DNA of 64,000 bases from Pseudomonas putida (lineage in GTDB: Bacteria > Pseudomonadota > Gammaproteobacteria > Pseudomonadales > Pseudomonadaceae): the NCBI RefSeq assembly GCF_030159595.1, contig NZ_BSKJ01000002.1, forward strand, positions 603,179 through 667,178, written 5' to 3'. Shown here one piece after another: positions 17,557 to 25,960 of the stretch. The translations under genes and the position numbers were made by a program. The notes beneath the pieces were generated by a model that was not told where the DNA came from, did no database searches, and was given only the letters and a program-made list of their open reading frames with translations. Numbering within the stretch: the first letter of the stretch is position 1; each line of letters opens with the position of its first letter.

Positions 17557-18516
17557 ATGAACCGATACGCCCCCAGAATCTTCGCCACCGCGCTGATCGC
17601 CCTGCTCGCTGCAGCCGGAGGGCTGGGGTACTGGAAGTCGCTCCACGACCAGTTGCCCGAAGGCCTGAGCATGGGCAACGGCCGCCTTGAAGCAACCGAA
17701 GTACAGATCGCCAGTAAAATCCCTGGCCGCCTTGCCGACGTGCTGGTCGACGAAGGTGACAAGGTTACCCGCGGCCAGTTGCTGGCACGCATCGACACCC
17801 GCACCATGGAAGCCCAGCGCACCCAGGCCGAGGCCGAAGTGCTGCGCGCCCGGGAAAACTACGCCGCCGCCCAGGCCAGCGTGCAGCTGCGGCAAAGCGA
17901 ACTGCTGCTGGCCAGCCAGGAGCTCAAGCGCGTGCGCGAGATTTTCCAGCGTAAATACGCCAGCCAGCAGTTGCTCGACCAGCAGCAGGCGCGCTTCGAC
18001 ACGGCCAACGCCGCCGTGGTCGCCTCCCGCGCCCAGTTGGCGGCGATCAAGGCCGCTATCGGAGCCGCCGAGGCTCAGGTTGCCCAGCTCACCAGCGAAA
18101 TTGACGACAGCAGCCTGCGCGCGCCCATCAACGGCATTATCCAGCTGCGCCTGGCCGAGCCTGGTGAAGTGCTGGGTGCCGGCGGCCGCGTGCTGATGCT
18201 GATCGACCCCAGCGACCAGTACATGAACCTGTACCTGCCGGCCTCCACCAGCGGCCAGCTGACCGTAGGCGATCAGGCGCGCATCGTGCTCGACGCCCTT
18301 CCTGACCGCGCCCTGCCGGCCAAAGTGGCCTTCGTCGCAGCCAAGGCCCAGTTCACCCCCAAACAGGTAGAAACCCGCGACGAGCGGCAAAAGCTGGTGT
18401 TCCGCGTGAAGCTTCGCCTGACCGACCCAGGTGCCGTACCGCAGGCCAAGCCGGGTATGCCGGGCGCCGGCTATGTGCGCACGGCTGAGGTGGACTGGCC
18501 GGCCAACCTGCAATGA
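17557..18516 (+). CDS. HlyD-family periplasmic adaptor of an ABC exporter
   Basis: 319-aa membrane fusion protein of the YbhG/YhiI type. One N-terminal membrane segment (FATALIALLAAAGGLGYW), then a lipoyl-like hairpin (VQIASKIPGRLADVLVDEGDKVTRGQLLARIDT), a long coiled-coil hairpin rich in Ala/Gln/Arg, the second lipoyl half (SLRAPINGIIQLRLAEPGEVLGAGGRVL) and a beta-barrel domain. It links the inner-membrane ABC-2 pump to an outer-membrane channel. The downstream ATPase gene starts within its stop codon (ATGA), so the three genes form one operon. The substrate is unknown. Confidence 0.93.
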   Translation: MNRYAPRIFATALIALLAAAGGLGYWKSLHDQLPEGLSMGNGRLEATEVQIASKIPGRLADVLVDEGDKVTRGQLLARIDTRTMEAQRTQAEAEVLRARENYAAAQASVQLRQSELLLASQELKRVREIFQRKYASQQLLDQQQARFDTANAAVVASRAQLAAIKAAIGAAEAQVAQLTSEIDDSSLRAPINGIIQLRLAEPGEVLGAGGRVLMLIDPSDQYMNLYLPASTSGQLTVGDQARIVLDALPDRALPAKVAFVAAKAQFTPKQVETRDERQKLVFRVKLRLTDPGAVPQAKPGMPGAGYVRTAEVDWPANLQ

Positions 18517-21233
18517 ACGCCCCGGCACTGCTGGCCGAGGGCATCAGCCACCGCTACGGCGACCTGGTGGCCCTGCACACCCTCGGCTTCAGCCTGCCTG
18601 CGGGCACCCGCTGCGCGCTGATCGGCCCTGACGGCGCCGGTAAATCGACCTTGCTGGGGTTGATCGCAGGCGTCAAACGCTTGCAACAGGGCGAATTGCA
18701 GGTGCTGGGTGGCTCGATCCGCCAGAGGCGCCATCGCGCGGCGCTGTATCCGAAAGTGGCGTTCATGCCGCAGGGGCTGGGCAACAACCTGTATCCGGAA
18801 CTGTCGATCAGCGAGAACATCCGCTTTTTCGCCACCCTGTTCGGCCTGGGCCGCCGCGAGTGCGAGCAGCGCATGGCCAACCTGCTTCAAGCCACCGACC
18901 TGCAACGCTTTGCCGAGCGCCCGGCCGGCAAGCTGTCGGGTGGCATGAAGCAGAAGCTGGGGCTGTGCTGCGCGCTGATCCACGAGCCAGACCTGCTGAT
19001 CCTCGACGAACCCACCACCGGCGTCGACCCGCTGTCGCGCAGGCGCTTCTGGGAGCTGGTCGAACAGGTTCGCGCACAGCGCCCGCAACTGACCTTGCTG
19101 GTGGCTACCGCGTACATGGAGGAAGCCGAACAGTTCGAGCATTGCCTGATGCTCGATGGCGGCCGCCTGCTGGCCGCAGGCCCCAGCCACGAACTGGCTG
19201 CAGTCACCCCCAGCGGCAAGCTGGACGACGCCTTCACCCACTACCAGGGCGCGGGCAAGGCACAGCATCAACCGCTGAGCATCCCGTCGCGCCCGGCCAC
19301 GGACGGCCCGGTCGCCATCGAGGCCCACGACCTGACCCTGCGTTTTGGCGATTTCACGGCGGTAAACAAGGTCAGTTTCGCCATTGGCCGTGGCGAGATT
19401 TTCGGCTTCCTCGGTTCCAACGGCTGCGGCAAGACCACCACCATGAAGGTGCTCACCGGCCTGATGCCGGCCAGCGAGGGCAGCGCCAGCCTGCTGGGGC
19501 GCCCGGTGGACGCCAGTGACCTGGCCACGCGCAAGCGGGTCGGTTTCATGTCGCAGAGTTTCTCGCTGTATGGCGAGCTCAGCACCCGACAGAACCTGGC
19601 CTTGCATGCCCGCCTGTTCGACTTGCCCAAGGCCGAGAGCGCCCAGCGCATCGATGAGTTGATCGAGCGCTTCGACCTCGCCGCTATCGCCGACCAGCCG
19701 TCCGGCGCCCTGCCCCTTGGCCTGCGCCAGCGCCTGTCTCTGGCAGTGGCGGTGCTGCATCGCCCGGAAGTATTGATTCTCGACGAACCGACCTCCGGCG
19801 TCGACCCGGCTGCCCGCGACGACTTCTGGCGCCTGCTGGTGGAATTGTCACGCGAACAGGGCGTGACCATTTTCCTCTCCACCCATTTCATGAACGAAGC
19901 CCAACGCTGCGACCGCATCTCGTTGATGCATGCCGGGCGGGTGCTCGCCTGCGACACACCGGATGCCCTGCAGCGCCAATACCAGGGCGACACCCTGGAG
20001 GACGCGTTCGTGCGATGCCTGGAGCAGGCCCAGGAGCTTGCGCCGCAAGCCACGGATACCGCCGTGCTGGAGCAGGCAACCACAGCCACCCCGCCATTGC
20101 GTCAGGGCTTCAGCCTGCGCCGCCTGCTGGCGGTGGCCAGCCGTGAGGGCAAGGAGCTGCTGCGCGATAAAGTGCGCCTGGCCTTCGCCTTGCTGGGCGC
20201 GCTGTTCATGATGGTGATCTTCGGCTACGGCATTTCGCTGGATGTCGAAAACCTCGCCTTCGCCGTACACGACCAGGACCAGAGCCCGCAAAGTCGGGCC
20301 TACCTCGAAGCCTTCCGTGGCTCACGCTATTTTGCTGAACAAGCGCCGATCCGCGACAGCCGCGAAATGCATCAGCGCCTGCAGCGCTCGGAAATCAAAC
20401 TGGCGCTGGAGATTCCACCCGGCTTTGGCCGCGACCTGTACGCCGGGCGCCAACCGGTGGTGGCGGCCTGGCTTGACGGCGGCATGCCGTTCCGCGCAGA
20501 AACCAGCCGCAACTATGTGGAAGCCGTGCACCAGGCCAACCTTGAGCAACTGGCAAAGGCCAGCCCACAGCCGCAGCCGCGCCAGGACCTGGTGCGGCTG
20601 GAAACGCGCTTTCGCTACAACCAGGACGTGGTCAGCGTGAATGCCATCGGCCCGGGCGTGATGGCGCTGATCCTGGCCTTCATCCCGGCCATGCTCACCG
20701 CGCTGGGCATTGTCCGCGAGAAAGAACTCGGCTCCATCACCAACTTCTACGCCACCCCCCTCACCCGCCTGGAGTTCCTGCTCGGCAAGCAGATGCCCTA
20801 CCTGGCCGTAAGCCTGGTCAACCTGGCGCTGCTGGTGGCGATGAACCGCTGGCTGTTCGCCGTGCCGCTCAAAGGCAGTGTGCTGGCGCTGGCCTGCGGT
20901 GGCGTAGCCTACCTGCTGGCCACCACCAGCCTGGGCCTGCTGATCTCGGCCTTCACCCGCACCCAGATCGCGGCCATCCTGGGCACCATGATCATCACCA
21001 GCCTGCCGACCATCCAGTTTTCCGGGCTGATCGTGCCACGCTCGTCGCTGGACGGTGCAGCGGCGGTGATGGGCCAGCTGTTCCCGGCGGGCTACTTTCT
21101 CGATATCGCGGTCGGCACCTTCACTAAAGCGCTGGGGCTGCGCGAGTTGTGGCCACAGTGCCTGATCCTGCTGGGCTTCTTTGCTGCCTTTACCGGCCTG
21201 AGCCTGGCCATGCTGAAGAAGCAGGAGGCCTGA
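18513..21233 (+). CDS. Fused ABC-2 exporter: two ATPase domains plus permease (RbbA/YhiH type)
   Basis: 906 aa. Two ATP-binding cassettes are followed by an ABC-2 membrane domain. The first has Walker A GPDGAGKS at 38-45, signature LSGGMKQKL and Walker B LLILDEPTTGVDP. The second has Walker A GSNGCGKT at 301-308, a degenerate signature (LPLGLRQRLSL instead of LSGGQ) and Walker B VLILDEPTSGVDP. The C-terminal third has one membrane segment near residue 560, a large periplasmic loop and five or so segments from about 715 on. Together with the adaptor upstream and the second permease downstream it forms a tripartite drug- or lipid-type exporter. Confidence 0.93.
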   Translation: MNAPALLAEGISHRYGDLVALHTLGFSLPAGTRCALIGPDGAGKSTLLGLIAGVKRLQQGELQVLGGSIRQRRHRAALYPKVAFMPQGLGNNLYPELSISENIRFFATLFGLGRRECEQRMANLLQATDLQRFAERPAGKLSGGMKQKLGLCCALIHEPDLLILDEPTTGVDPLSRRRFWELVEQVRAQRPQLTLLVATAYMEEAEQFEHCLMLDGGRLLAAGPSHELAAVTPSGKLDDAFTHYQGAGKAQHQPLSIPSRPATDGPVAIEAHDLTLRFGDFTAVNKVSFAIGRGEIFGFLGSNGCGKTTTMKVLTGLMPASEGSASLLGRPVDASDLATRKRVGFMSQSFSLYGELSTRQNLALHARLFDLPKAESAQRIDELIERFDLAAIADQPSGALPLGLRQRLSLAVAVLHRPEVLILDEPTSGVDPAARDDFWRLLVELSREQGVTIFLSTHFMNEAQRCDRISLMHAGRVLACDTPDALQRQYQGDTLEDAFVRCLEQAQELAPQATDTAVLEQATTATPPLRQGFSLRRLLAVASREGKELLRDKVRLAFALLGALFMMVIFGYGISLDVENLAFAVHDQDQSPQSRAYLEAFRGSRYFAEQAPIRDSREMHQRLQRSEIKLALEIPPGFGRDLYAGRQPVVAAWLDGGMPFRAETSRNYVEAVHQANLEQLAKASPQPQPRQDLVRLETRFRYNQDVVSVNAIGPGVMALILAFIPAMLTALGIVREKELGSITNFYATPLTRLEFLLGKQMPYLAVSLVNLALLVAMNRWLFAVPLKGSVLALACGGVAYLLATTSLGLLISAFTRTQIAAILGTMIITSLPTIQFSGLIVPRSSLDGAAAVMGQLFPAGYFLDIAVGTFTKALGLRELWPQCLILLGFFAAFTGLSLAMLKKQEA

Positions 21234-21234
21234 C

Positions 21235-22347
21235 ATGTCGCGCCTGAACCACACCCTGCGCCTGGGCCTGAAAGAACTGACCAGCCTGCGTCATGACAGC
21301 GTGCTGCTGCTGTTTTTGCTGTATGCCTTCAGCGTGGCGATCTACATGCCGGCAGCCGGCTCGGTGATCGGCGTGCACAACGCCAGCGTCGCCGTGGTGG
21401 ACGAAGACCACAGCCTGCTCTCGCGCAAGCTCAGCGAAGCCCTGCAGCCGCCCGAGTTCCAGCCCGCCGTGCCGCTGGCACCGGAGCACCTGGACCAGGC
21501 CATGGACAGCGGCCAGTACACGTTCGTGATCAATGTGCCGGTGAACTTCCAGGCCGACTTGCTGGCCGGTCGCTCGCCGGAGCTGCAAATCAACGTCGAC
21601 GCCACGGCCATGAGCCAGGCGTTCATGGGCGCCGGCTACATCGGCCGCATCTTCGAGCGCGAGCTGCTCGACTACAGCCCGCGTGGCAACGTGCAAAGCC
21701 CGGTGCTGATCAACCCCAAGGCATTGTTCAACCCCAACCTGGAGGGTGGCTGGTTCCTGGCGGTGATCCAGATCGTCAACAACATTACCATTCTGGCGAT
21801 CATCCTCACCGGCACTGCGCTGCTGCGCGAACGTGAGCATGGCACCCTCGACCACCTGCTGGTGCTGCCGCTGACGGCATTGGAGATCATGCTGGCCAAG
21901 ATCGGCAGCAACGCCTTGGTAGTGGTGATCTGCACCTGGATTTCGCTGGTGGTCGTGGTGAAAGGCGCACTGGGCGTGCCGCTGTCCGGCTCGATGGGGC
22001 TGTTCCTGGCCGTGACGGCGCTGTACCTGTTTGCCAGTACCGCGCTGGGCATCTTCCTCGCCACCCTGGCACGCTCGACGCCCCAGTTCGGCCTGCTGGC
22101 GATCCCGGTAATCATCCCGATGCTGTTGCTGTCTGGTGGCAGCACCCCGCTGGACAGCATGCCGCAGTGGTTGCAGTGGGTGATGCAGGGGTCGCCGTCG
22201 ACGCACTTCGTCAGCCTGGGTGCGGCGATCCTGTTCCGGGATGCCGGCTGGACGGTGGTGTGGCCGGATATCCTGGCGCTGGGCCTGATCGGTCTGGTGT
22301 TCTTCAGCGTAGCGCTGGCGCGGTTTCGCCGGAGCCTGGCGTCCTGA
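21235..22347 (+). CDS. ABC-2 family permease (YhhJ/YbhR type)
   Basis: 370-aa inner-membrane subunit pairing with the fused ATPase-permease encoded just upstream (ATG 1 bp after its stop). An N-terminal membrane helix (VLLLFLLYAFSVAIYMPA) is followed by a ~150-residue periplasmic domain and five helices in the C-terminal half. The REREHGTLDHLLVLPL motif at the first cytoplasmic loop is typical of ABC-2 permeases. It completes the adaptor-ATPase-permease operon; no outer-membrane factor gene is nearby, so a TolC-like protein encoded elsewhere is probably used. Confidence 0.93.
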   Translation: MSRLNHTLRLGLKELTSLRHDSVLLLFLLYAFSVAIYMPAAGSVIGVHNASVAVVDEDHSLLSRKLSEALQPPEFQPAVPLAPEHLDQAMDSGQYTFVINVPVNFQADLLAGRSPELQINVDATAMSQAFMGAGYIGRIFERELLDYSPRGNVQSPVLINPKALFNPNLEGGWFLAVIQIVNNITILAIILTGTALLREREHGTLDHLLVLPLTALEIMLAKIGSNALVVVICTWISLVVVVKGALGVPLSGSMGLFLAVTALYLFASTALGIFLATLARSTPQFGLLAIPVIIPMLLLSGGSTPLDSMPQWLQWVMQGSPSTHFVSLGAAILFRDAGWTVVWPDILALGLIGLVFFSVALARFRRSLAS

Positions 22348-22349
22348 AC

Positions 22350-22367
22350 GAAAGCCCGCTCCCACAA
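22350..22367. repeat. Remnant REP fragment
   Basis: AAGCCCGCTCCCACAAG: the tail half of one REP unit, directly after the exporter operon. The rest of the palindrome is missing. Confidence 0.5.
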
Positions 22368-22427
22368 GTCCCTGCTAGGTCATTGAAAGCATTTCTACCC
22401 AGACCGAGCCAGCTCAGATAAAGCGAG

Positions 22428-22832
22428 TTACTGCACGATCAGGTTGTTGAACAACAGATCTTCAACAATCGGCTTGCCCTCTTCCGCTTCCATCACCTGC
22501 TGCACCTGCTTCAGCGCCTCTTGGCGAAGATTTTCCTTGGCTTCGACATTACTCATGCTGTCCACCGTCTGCTGGGTGAACAGCGCCACCAGTTGGTTGC
22601 GGATCAGCGGTTCGTGGTGCTTCACCGCCTTGGCCGCTTCGTCACCGGTCACGCGCAGGGCCACGTCAGCCTTGTACACGCGCAGCCGTGGGCCGCCGTC
22701 GAGGGCATAGTTGCCGACAAAGGGCGGGCTCAGGCTGATGTAGGCGACCTTGGGCGCCCCTTCCTTGGCTTCCTCGGCCATGGCCGCAGCCGGCAGCAGC
22801 AGCGCCAGTACCATCAAGATCCACGCTTTCAC
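22428..22832 (-). CDS. FliL-like secreted protein
   Basis: 134 aa from a GTG behind GAGGAGCGAATTC; the upstream in-frame extension lacks signal-peptide sense and is rejected. Signal peptide VKAWILMVLALLLPAAAMA, then a FliL-type domain: PKVAYISLSPPFVGNYALDGGPRLRVYKADVALRV, then HHEPLIRNQLVALFTQQTVDSM and QEALKQVQQVMEAEEGKPIVEDLLFNNLIVQ. Unlike flagellar FliL it has a cleavable signal rather than an anchor and is far from flagellar genes. Probably periplasmic; role unknown. Confidence 0.85.
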   Translation of the reverse strand: MKAWILMVLALLLPAAAMAEEAKEGAPKVAYISLSPPFVGNYALDGGPRLRVYKADVALRVTGDEAAKAVKHHEPLIRNQLVALFTQQTVDSMSNVEAKENLRQEALKQVQQVMEAEEGKPIVEDLLFNNLIVQ

Positions 22833-23001
22833 GAATTCGCTCCTCAATACAGTTGGCGCCAGCTTACCCAGCACACCGCTCAAACCCAAGCCCGGGCTTA
22901 TGCCGCCACTTATGCCTACACATCAGGACGGGCCATGCTCGTTGACCCGGCAGGCGGCCCTCCTACACTTATCGGCCACTACCCGCAAAGGAATAGCCCC
23001 G

Positions 23002-23979
23002 ATGAAAGCTGTGTTGTGCAAAACCCTGGGCCCGGCGCGCAACCTGGTGCTGGAAGACGTGGCCAGCCCGCTGCCGAAGAAGAACGAGATCCTGCTGGAT
23101 GTGCAGGCCGCCGGGGTCAACTTCCCCGATACCCTCATCATCGAAGGCAAGTACCAGTTCCAGCCGCCGTTGCCGTTCTCCCCTGGCGGCGAAGCCGCAG
23201 GCGTGGTGGCCGCAGTCGGGGAAAAGGCTGGCGCGTTCAAGGTGGGTGACCGAGTCATGGCGCTGACCGGCTGGGGCGCGTTTGCCGAGCAGGTGGCGGT
23301 GCCGTTCTACAACGTGCTGCCGATCCCGGCGAGCATGGACTTCACCACCGCTGCGGCGTTCGGCATGACCTACGGCACGTCCATGCATGCTTTGCGTCAG
23401 CGCGGCCAGTTGCAAGCGGGCGAGACGCTGCTGGTACTGGGCGCATCGGGCGGGGTCGGCCTGGCTGCTGTGGAGATCGGCAAGGCCATGGGCGCGCGGG
23501 TGATCGCGGCGGCCAGCAGCGCCGAGAAACTGGCCGTGGCCAAGGCGGCCGGGGCGGATAAGCTGATCGACTACAGCCAGGCCAGCCTGCGCGACGAGAT
23601 CAAACGCCTGACCGGCGGTCAGGGTGTGGACGTCATCTACGACCCGGTGGGCGGCGAACTGTTCGAGCAGGCAGTGCGCGGGCTGGCCTGGAATGGCCGG
23701 TTGCTGGTGGTGGGTTTTGCCAGCGGAGCCATCCCGCAACTTGCGGCAAACTTGGTATTGCTCAAGGGCGCGGCAGTGATGGGCGTGTTCTGGGGAGCGT
23801 TTGCACAGCGCCAGCCGGAAGATAACGCGGCCAACTTCAGGCAGCTGTTTGCCTGGCATGCCGAAGGCAGGTTGAAGCCGCTGGTGTCGCAGACTTATCC
23901 ACTGGCCGAGGCCGGGGCTGCCATTGAGAAACTGGGGCAACGGCAGGCTGTGGGTAAGTTGGTAGTGCTGGCTAGGTAA
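23002..23979 (+). CDS. NADPH:quinone oxidoreductase family protein
   Basis: 325-aa medium-chain dehydrogenase/reductase of the zinc-free quinone oxidoreductase branch. It has the GroES-like N-terminal domain (AAGVNFPDTLIIEGKYQFQPPLPFSPGGEAAGVV) and the Rossmann domain with LVLGASGGVGLAAVEIGKAMGARVIA, the AxxGxxG-type NADPH motif, and YDPVGGELFEQA. The catalytic zinc ligands are absent. The start ATG has AAAGGAATAG upstream. Single-gene unit, followed by a REP pair. The physiological substrate cannot be told from sequence. Confidence 0.93.
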   Translation: MKAVLCKTLGPARNLVLEDVASPLPKKNEILLDVQAAGVNFPDTLIIEGKYQFQPPLPFSPGGEAAGVVAAVGEKAGAFKVGDRVMALTGWGAFAEQVAVPFYNVLPIPASMDFTTAAAFGMTYGTSMHALRQRGQLQAGETLLVLGASGGVGLAAVEIGKAMGARVIAAASSAEKLAVAKAAGADKLIDYSQASLRDEIKRLTGGQGVDVIYDPVGGELFEQAVRGLAWNGRLLVVGFASGAIPQLAANLVLLKGAAVMGVFWGAFAQRQPEDNAANFRQLFAWHAEGRLKPLVSQTYPLAEAGAAIEKLGQRQAVGKLVVLAR

Positions 23980-23987
23980 GACAGTTC

Positions 23988-24090
23988 TGGCCCTTTCGCG
24001 GGCAAGCCCGCTCCCACAGGGATTGCACCGACCTTGAGAAATGTGCAGTACCTGTGGGAGCGGGCTTGCCCGCGAAAGGGCCGGTACAGG
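23988..24090. repeat. Inverted pair of REP elements
   Basis: Arms GGCCCTTTCGCGGGCAAGCC and complement, with tails CTCCCACAGG/CCTGTGGGAG facing inward. Lies between the convergent ends of the quinone reductase and ChaC genes. Confidence 0.93.
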
Positions 24091-24094
24091 TTAC

Positions 24095-24745
24095 TCACAC
24101 TTCGCGCAGGTTATGGCAGCGCCGGAACCGTGCCTCCAGGTTGCGATCGGGCATCTGGTGGCTGCGCAGGGCATTCAAGGTCTGTTCGACATAATCACGC
24201 GTGGTGCCATAACGCCCCTTGGCACTGGCCAGGATCTGGCTGAGCAAGGTATCCGGCAGGTTCCCCGCATAGCACGGCAAATGCCGCTCCAGCACAAAAC
24301 CCAGGGCCTGCACCTTGCTGCCATCGCCCAGCCGGCAGGTGAGCCAGTGTGGCCGGTAAGCCGGGTACGGCATCTCCCGCTGCCACAAGGCCATCAGCGA
24401 GTCATCCAGGTTGCTTTCATCCAGCCGGTAGGCAAAACCGCTGCAAGAGCCACCCCGGTCCAGGCCAAACACCAGTCCAGGGGTTTCCGGGGTGCCACGG
24501 TGTTCGTGCGACCACAGGTACAAGCCCCGATGGTAACCGTGCACCCGCGCGCGCTGGCGTTCTACCGAATTGCACTCCGGCCGCCAGATCAACGAACCAT
24601 AGGCAAACAACCACACGGGCCCACCCTGATGGCGCGACATGGTCGTCTTCATGGAGTTGAACAACTGGTCGTGAGTATGTTGCTGACCGAAGTCGAGTGC
24701 CGGAGGATATGAAACTTCCCAGGACATACTTTCAAGTGCCGACAT
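24095..24745 (-). CDS. ChaC-type gamma-glutamylcyclotransferase
   Basis: 216 aa. Glutathione-specific gamma-glutamylcyclotransferase family, converting glutathione to 5-oxoproline and Cys-Gly. It has the signature VWLFAYGSLIWRPE, the second block GYHRGLYLWSHEHRGTPETPGLVFGLDRGGSCSGFAYRL and the conserved region YLAQ-like NLPDTLLSQILASAKGRYGTTRDYVEQTL. The start is uncertain: the ATG at 24745 is given, and MSWEVSYPP at 24727 is an alternative. Its stop lies 5 bp from a REP pair. Confidence 0.92.
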   Translation of the reverse strand: MSALESMSWEVSYPPALDFGQQHTHDQLFNSMKTTMSRHQGGPVWLFAYGSLIWRPECNSVERQRARVHGYHRGLYLWSHEHRGTPETPGLVFGLDRGGSCSGFAYRLDESNLDDSLMALWQREMPYPAYRPHWLTCRLGDGSKVQALGFVLERHLPCYAGNLPDTLLSQILASAKGRYGTTRDYVEQTLNALRSHQMPDRNLEARFRRCHNLREV

Positions 24746-24942
24746 AAGCTGCCGCCATTATCCCTGTGAACTACGGATGTAGCGAGATTCGATTACGGTG
24801 CGGCCCAAAGCCTCTATACCAAGGGCGCTTGCAGTAACCATAGGCCAGAACTGCAGGAATACTCAAGCCCTCGCGTCAGTGTTTCATGCGCGGTTCCGAC
24901 GACTGGGGAGTACTGTTTCAACAACGGTGAAAGTTATTAGCC

Positions 24943-24965
24943 AAGGCGGTAACAATTACCGCCTT
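24943..24965. other. Perfect 10-bp inverted repeat
   Basis: AAGGCGGTAA-CAA-TTACCGCCTT lies 27 bp past the flavin reductase stop codon. No U-tract follows on the minus strand, so it is not a textbook terminator; it could be a Rho-type processing hairpin or a protein-binding palindrome. The rest of the ~250-bp gap shows no coding sequence. Confidence 0.5.
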
Positions 24966-24991
24966 ATACCCACACTCTCGAACTTCGGTTA

Positions 24992-25960
24992 TTAACCGCG
25001 TGGTGCGTAGGCAAACACATCCGCACGCATGCGGTGCGCATCCATGCCGGCTTCGACCAGGGCATCGAGGGTGGCGTAGATCATGTTTGGCGAACCACTG
25101 GCATACACATGCACGGTATTGAGGTCGGCAATGTCCTCGCAAACCGCTTCGTGCAACATGCCGCAACGGCCTTCCCAGCCACACAGGTCGCTGACGACCT
25201 GATGCAGGAACAGGTTGGGCAGGCGCTGCCATTCTTCCCAGTGCTCGATCTGGTAGAAATCTTCTGGCCTGCGCACACCCCAGTACAGGTGCACCGGGTG
25301 CTTGAAGCCCTGGGCTCGGCAGTGCTCGAGCAGGCTGTGCATCTGGCCCATGCCGGTGCCAGCGGCAATCAGCACCAGCGGCCCCTCAGGCAACTCGGCC
25401 AGGTGGGTGTCGCCAAAGGGCATTTCGATGCGCGCCAGACCGTCACGCTTGAGTTGCTCGATCAGTTGCAGTGCACTGGGCTCACGCGCCAGCACATGCA
25501 GCTCCAGCTCACGCCCGGCGTGGGGCGCGGAGGCCAGCGAGAAGGCCGCCTGCTTGCCGCCCTCGCGCTCGATCATCAGGTACTGCCCGGCGTGGTAGCG
25601 CGGCGGCTTGCCGGCTGGCGCGCGCAAACGCACCCGCCAGACGTCGCCACCGACGTCGACGCACTCACTGACGCTGCACGCCAGCTTGCGCACCGGCAGC
25701 TCGCCCAGGGCGAGCACACCATCCCAGAGCAACACACAGTCCTCCAGCGGTTCGGCGATGCAGGTGAACAACTCGCCATGGTCGCGGACTTCGCCATCCT
25801 GGCGTACCCGGCCTTCGACCAACAACGCGGCGCAGACATGGCAATTACCATTGCGGCAGCTGTTCGGGCAGTCATAGCCCAACCGCCGCGCTCCATCCAG
25901 GATCCGCTCCCCGGGTTCGAGCGCCAGCACCGCCCCGGACGGCTGCAACGTTACCTGCAT
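24992..25960 (-). CDS. 2Fe-2S ferredoxin / flavin reductase (CDP-6-deoxy-delta-3,4-glucoseen reductase type)
   Basis: 322 aa. An N-terminal plant-type 2Fe-2S domain has cysteines C31, C35, C40, C43 (CPNSCRNGNCHVC) and C67 (LFTCIAEP). It is followed by an FAD-binding domain (PPRYHAGQYLMIE, the RxYS-like region is less clear) and an NAD(P)H domain (LVLIAAGTGMGQMHSLLEH). This is the layout of oxygenase reductases and AscD-like proteins. The ATG at 25960 overlaps the ubiD stop by one base (TGATG), so it is coupled to ubiD. A role in supplying electrons or reduced flavin in ubiquinone metabolism is possible but not shown. Confidence 0.9.
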   Translation of the reverse strand: MQVTLQPSGAVLALEPGERILDGARRLGYDCPNSCRNGNCHVCAALLVEGRVRQDGEVRDHGELFTCIAEPLEDCVLLWDGVLALGELPVRKLACSVSECVDVGGDVWRVRLRAPAGKPPRYHAGQYLMIEREGGKQAAFSLASAPHAGRELELHVLAREPSALQLIEQLKRDGLARIEMPFGDTHLAELPEGPLVLIAAGTGMGQMHSLLEHCRAQGFKHPVHLYWGVRRPEDFYQIEHWEEWQRLPNLFLHQVVSDLCGWEGRCGMLHEAVCEDIADLNTVHVYASGSPNMIYATLDALVEAGMDAHRMRADVFAYAPRG

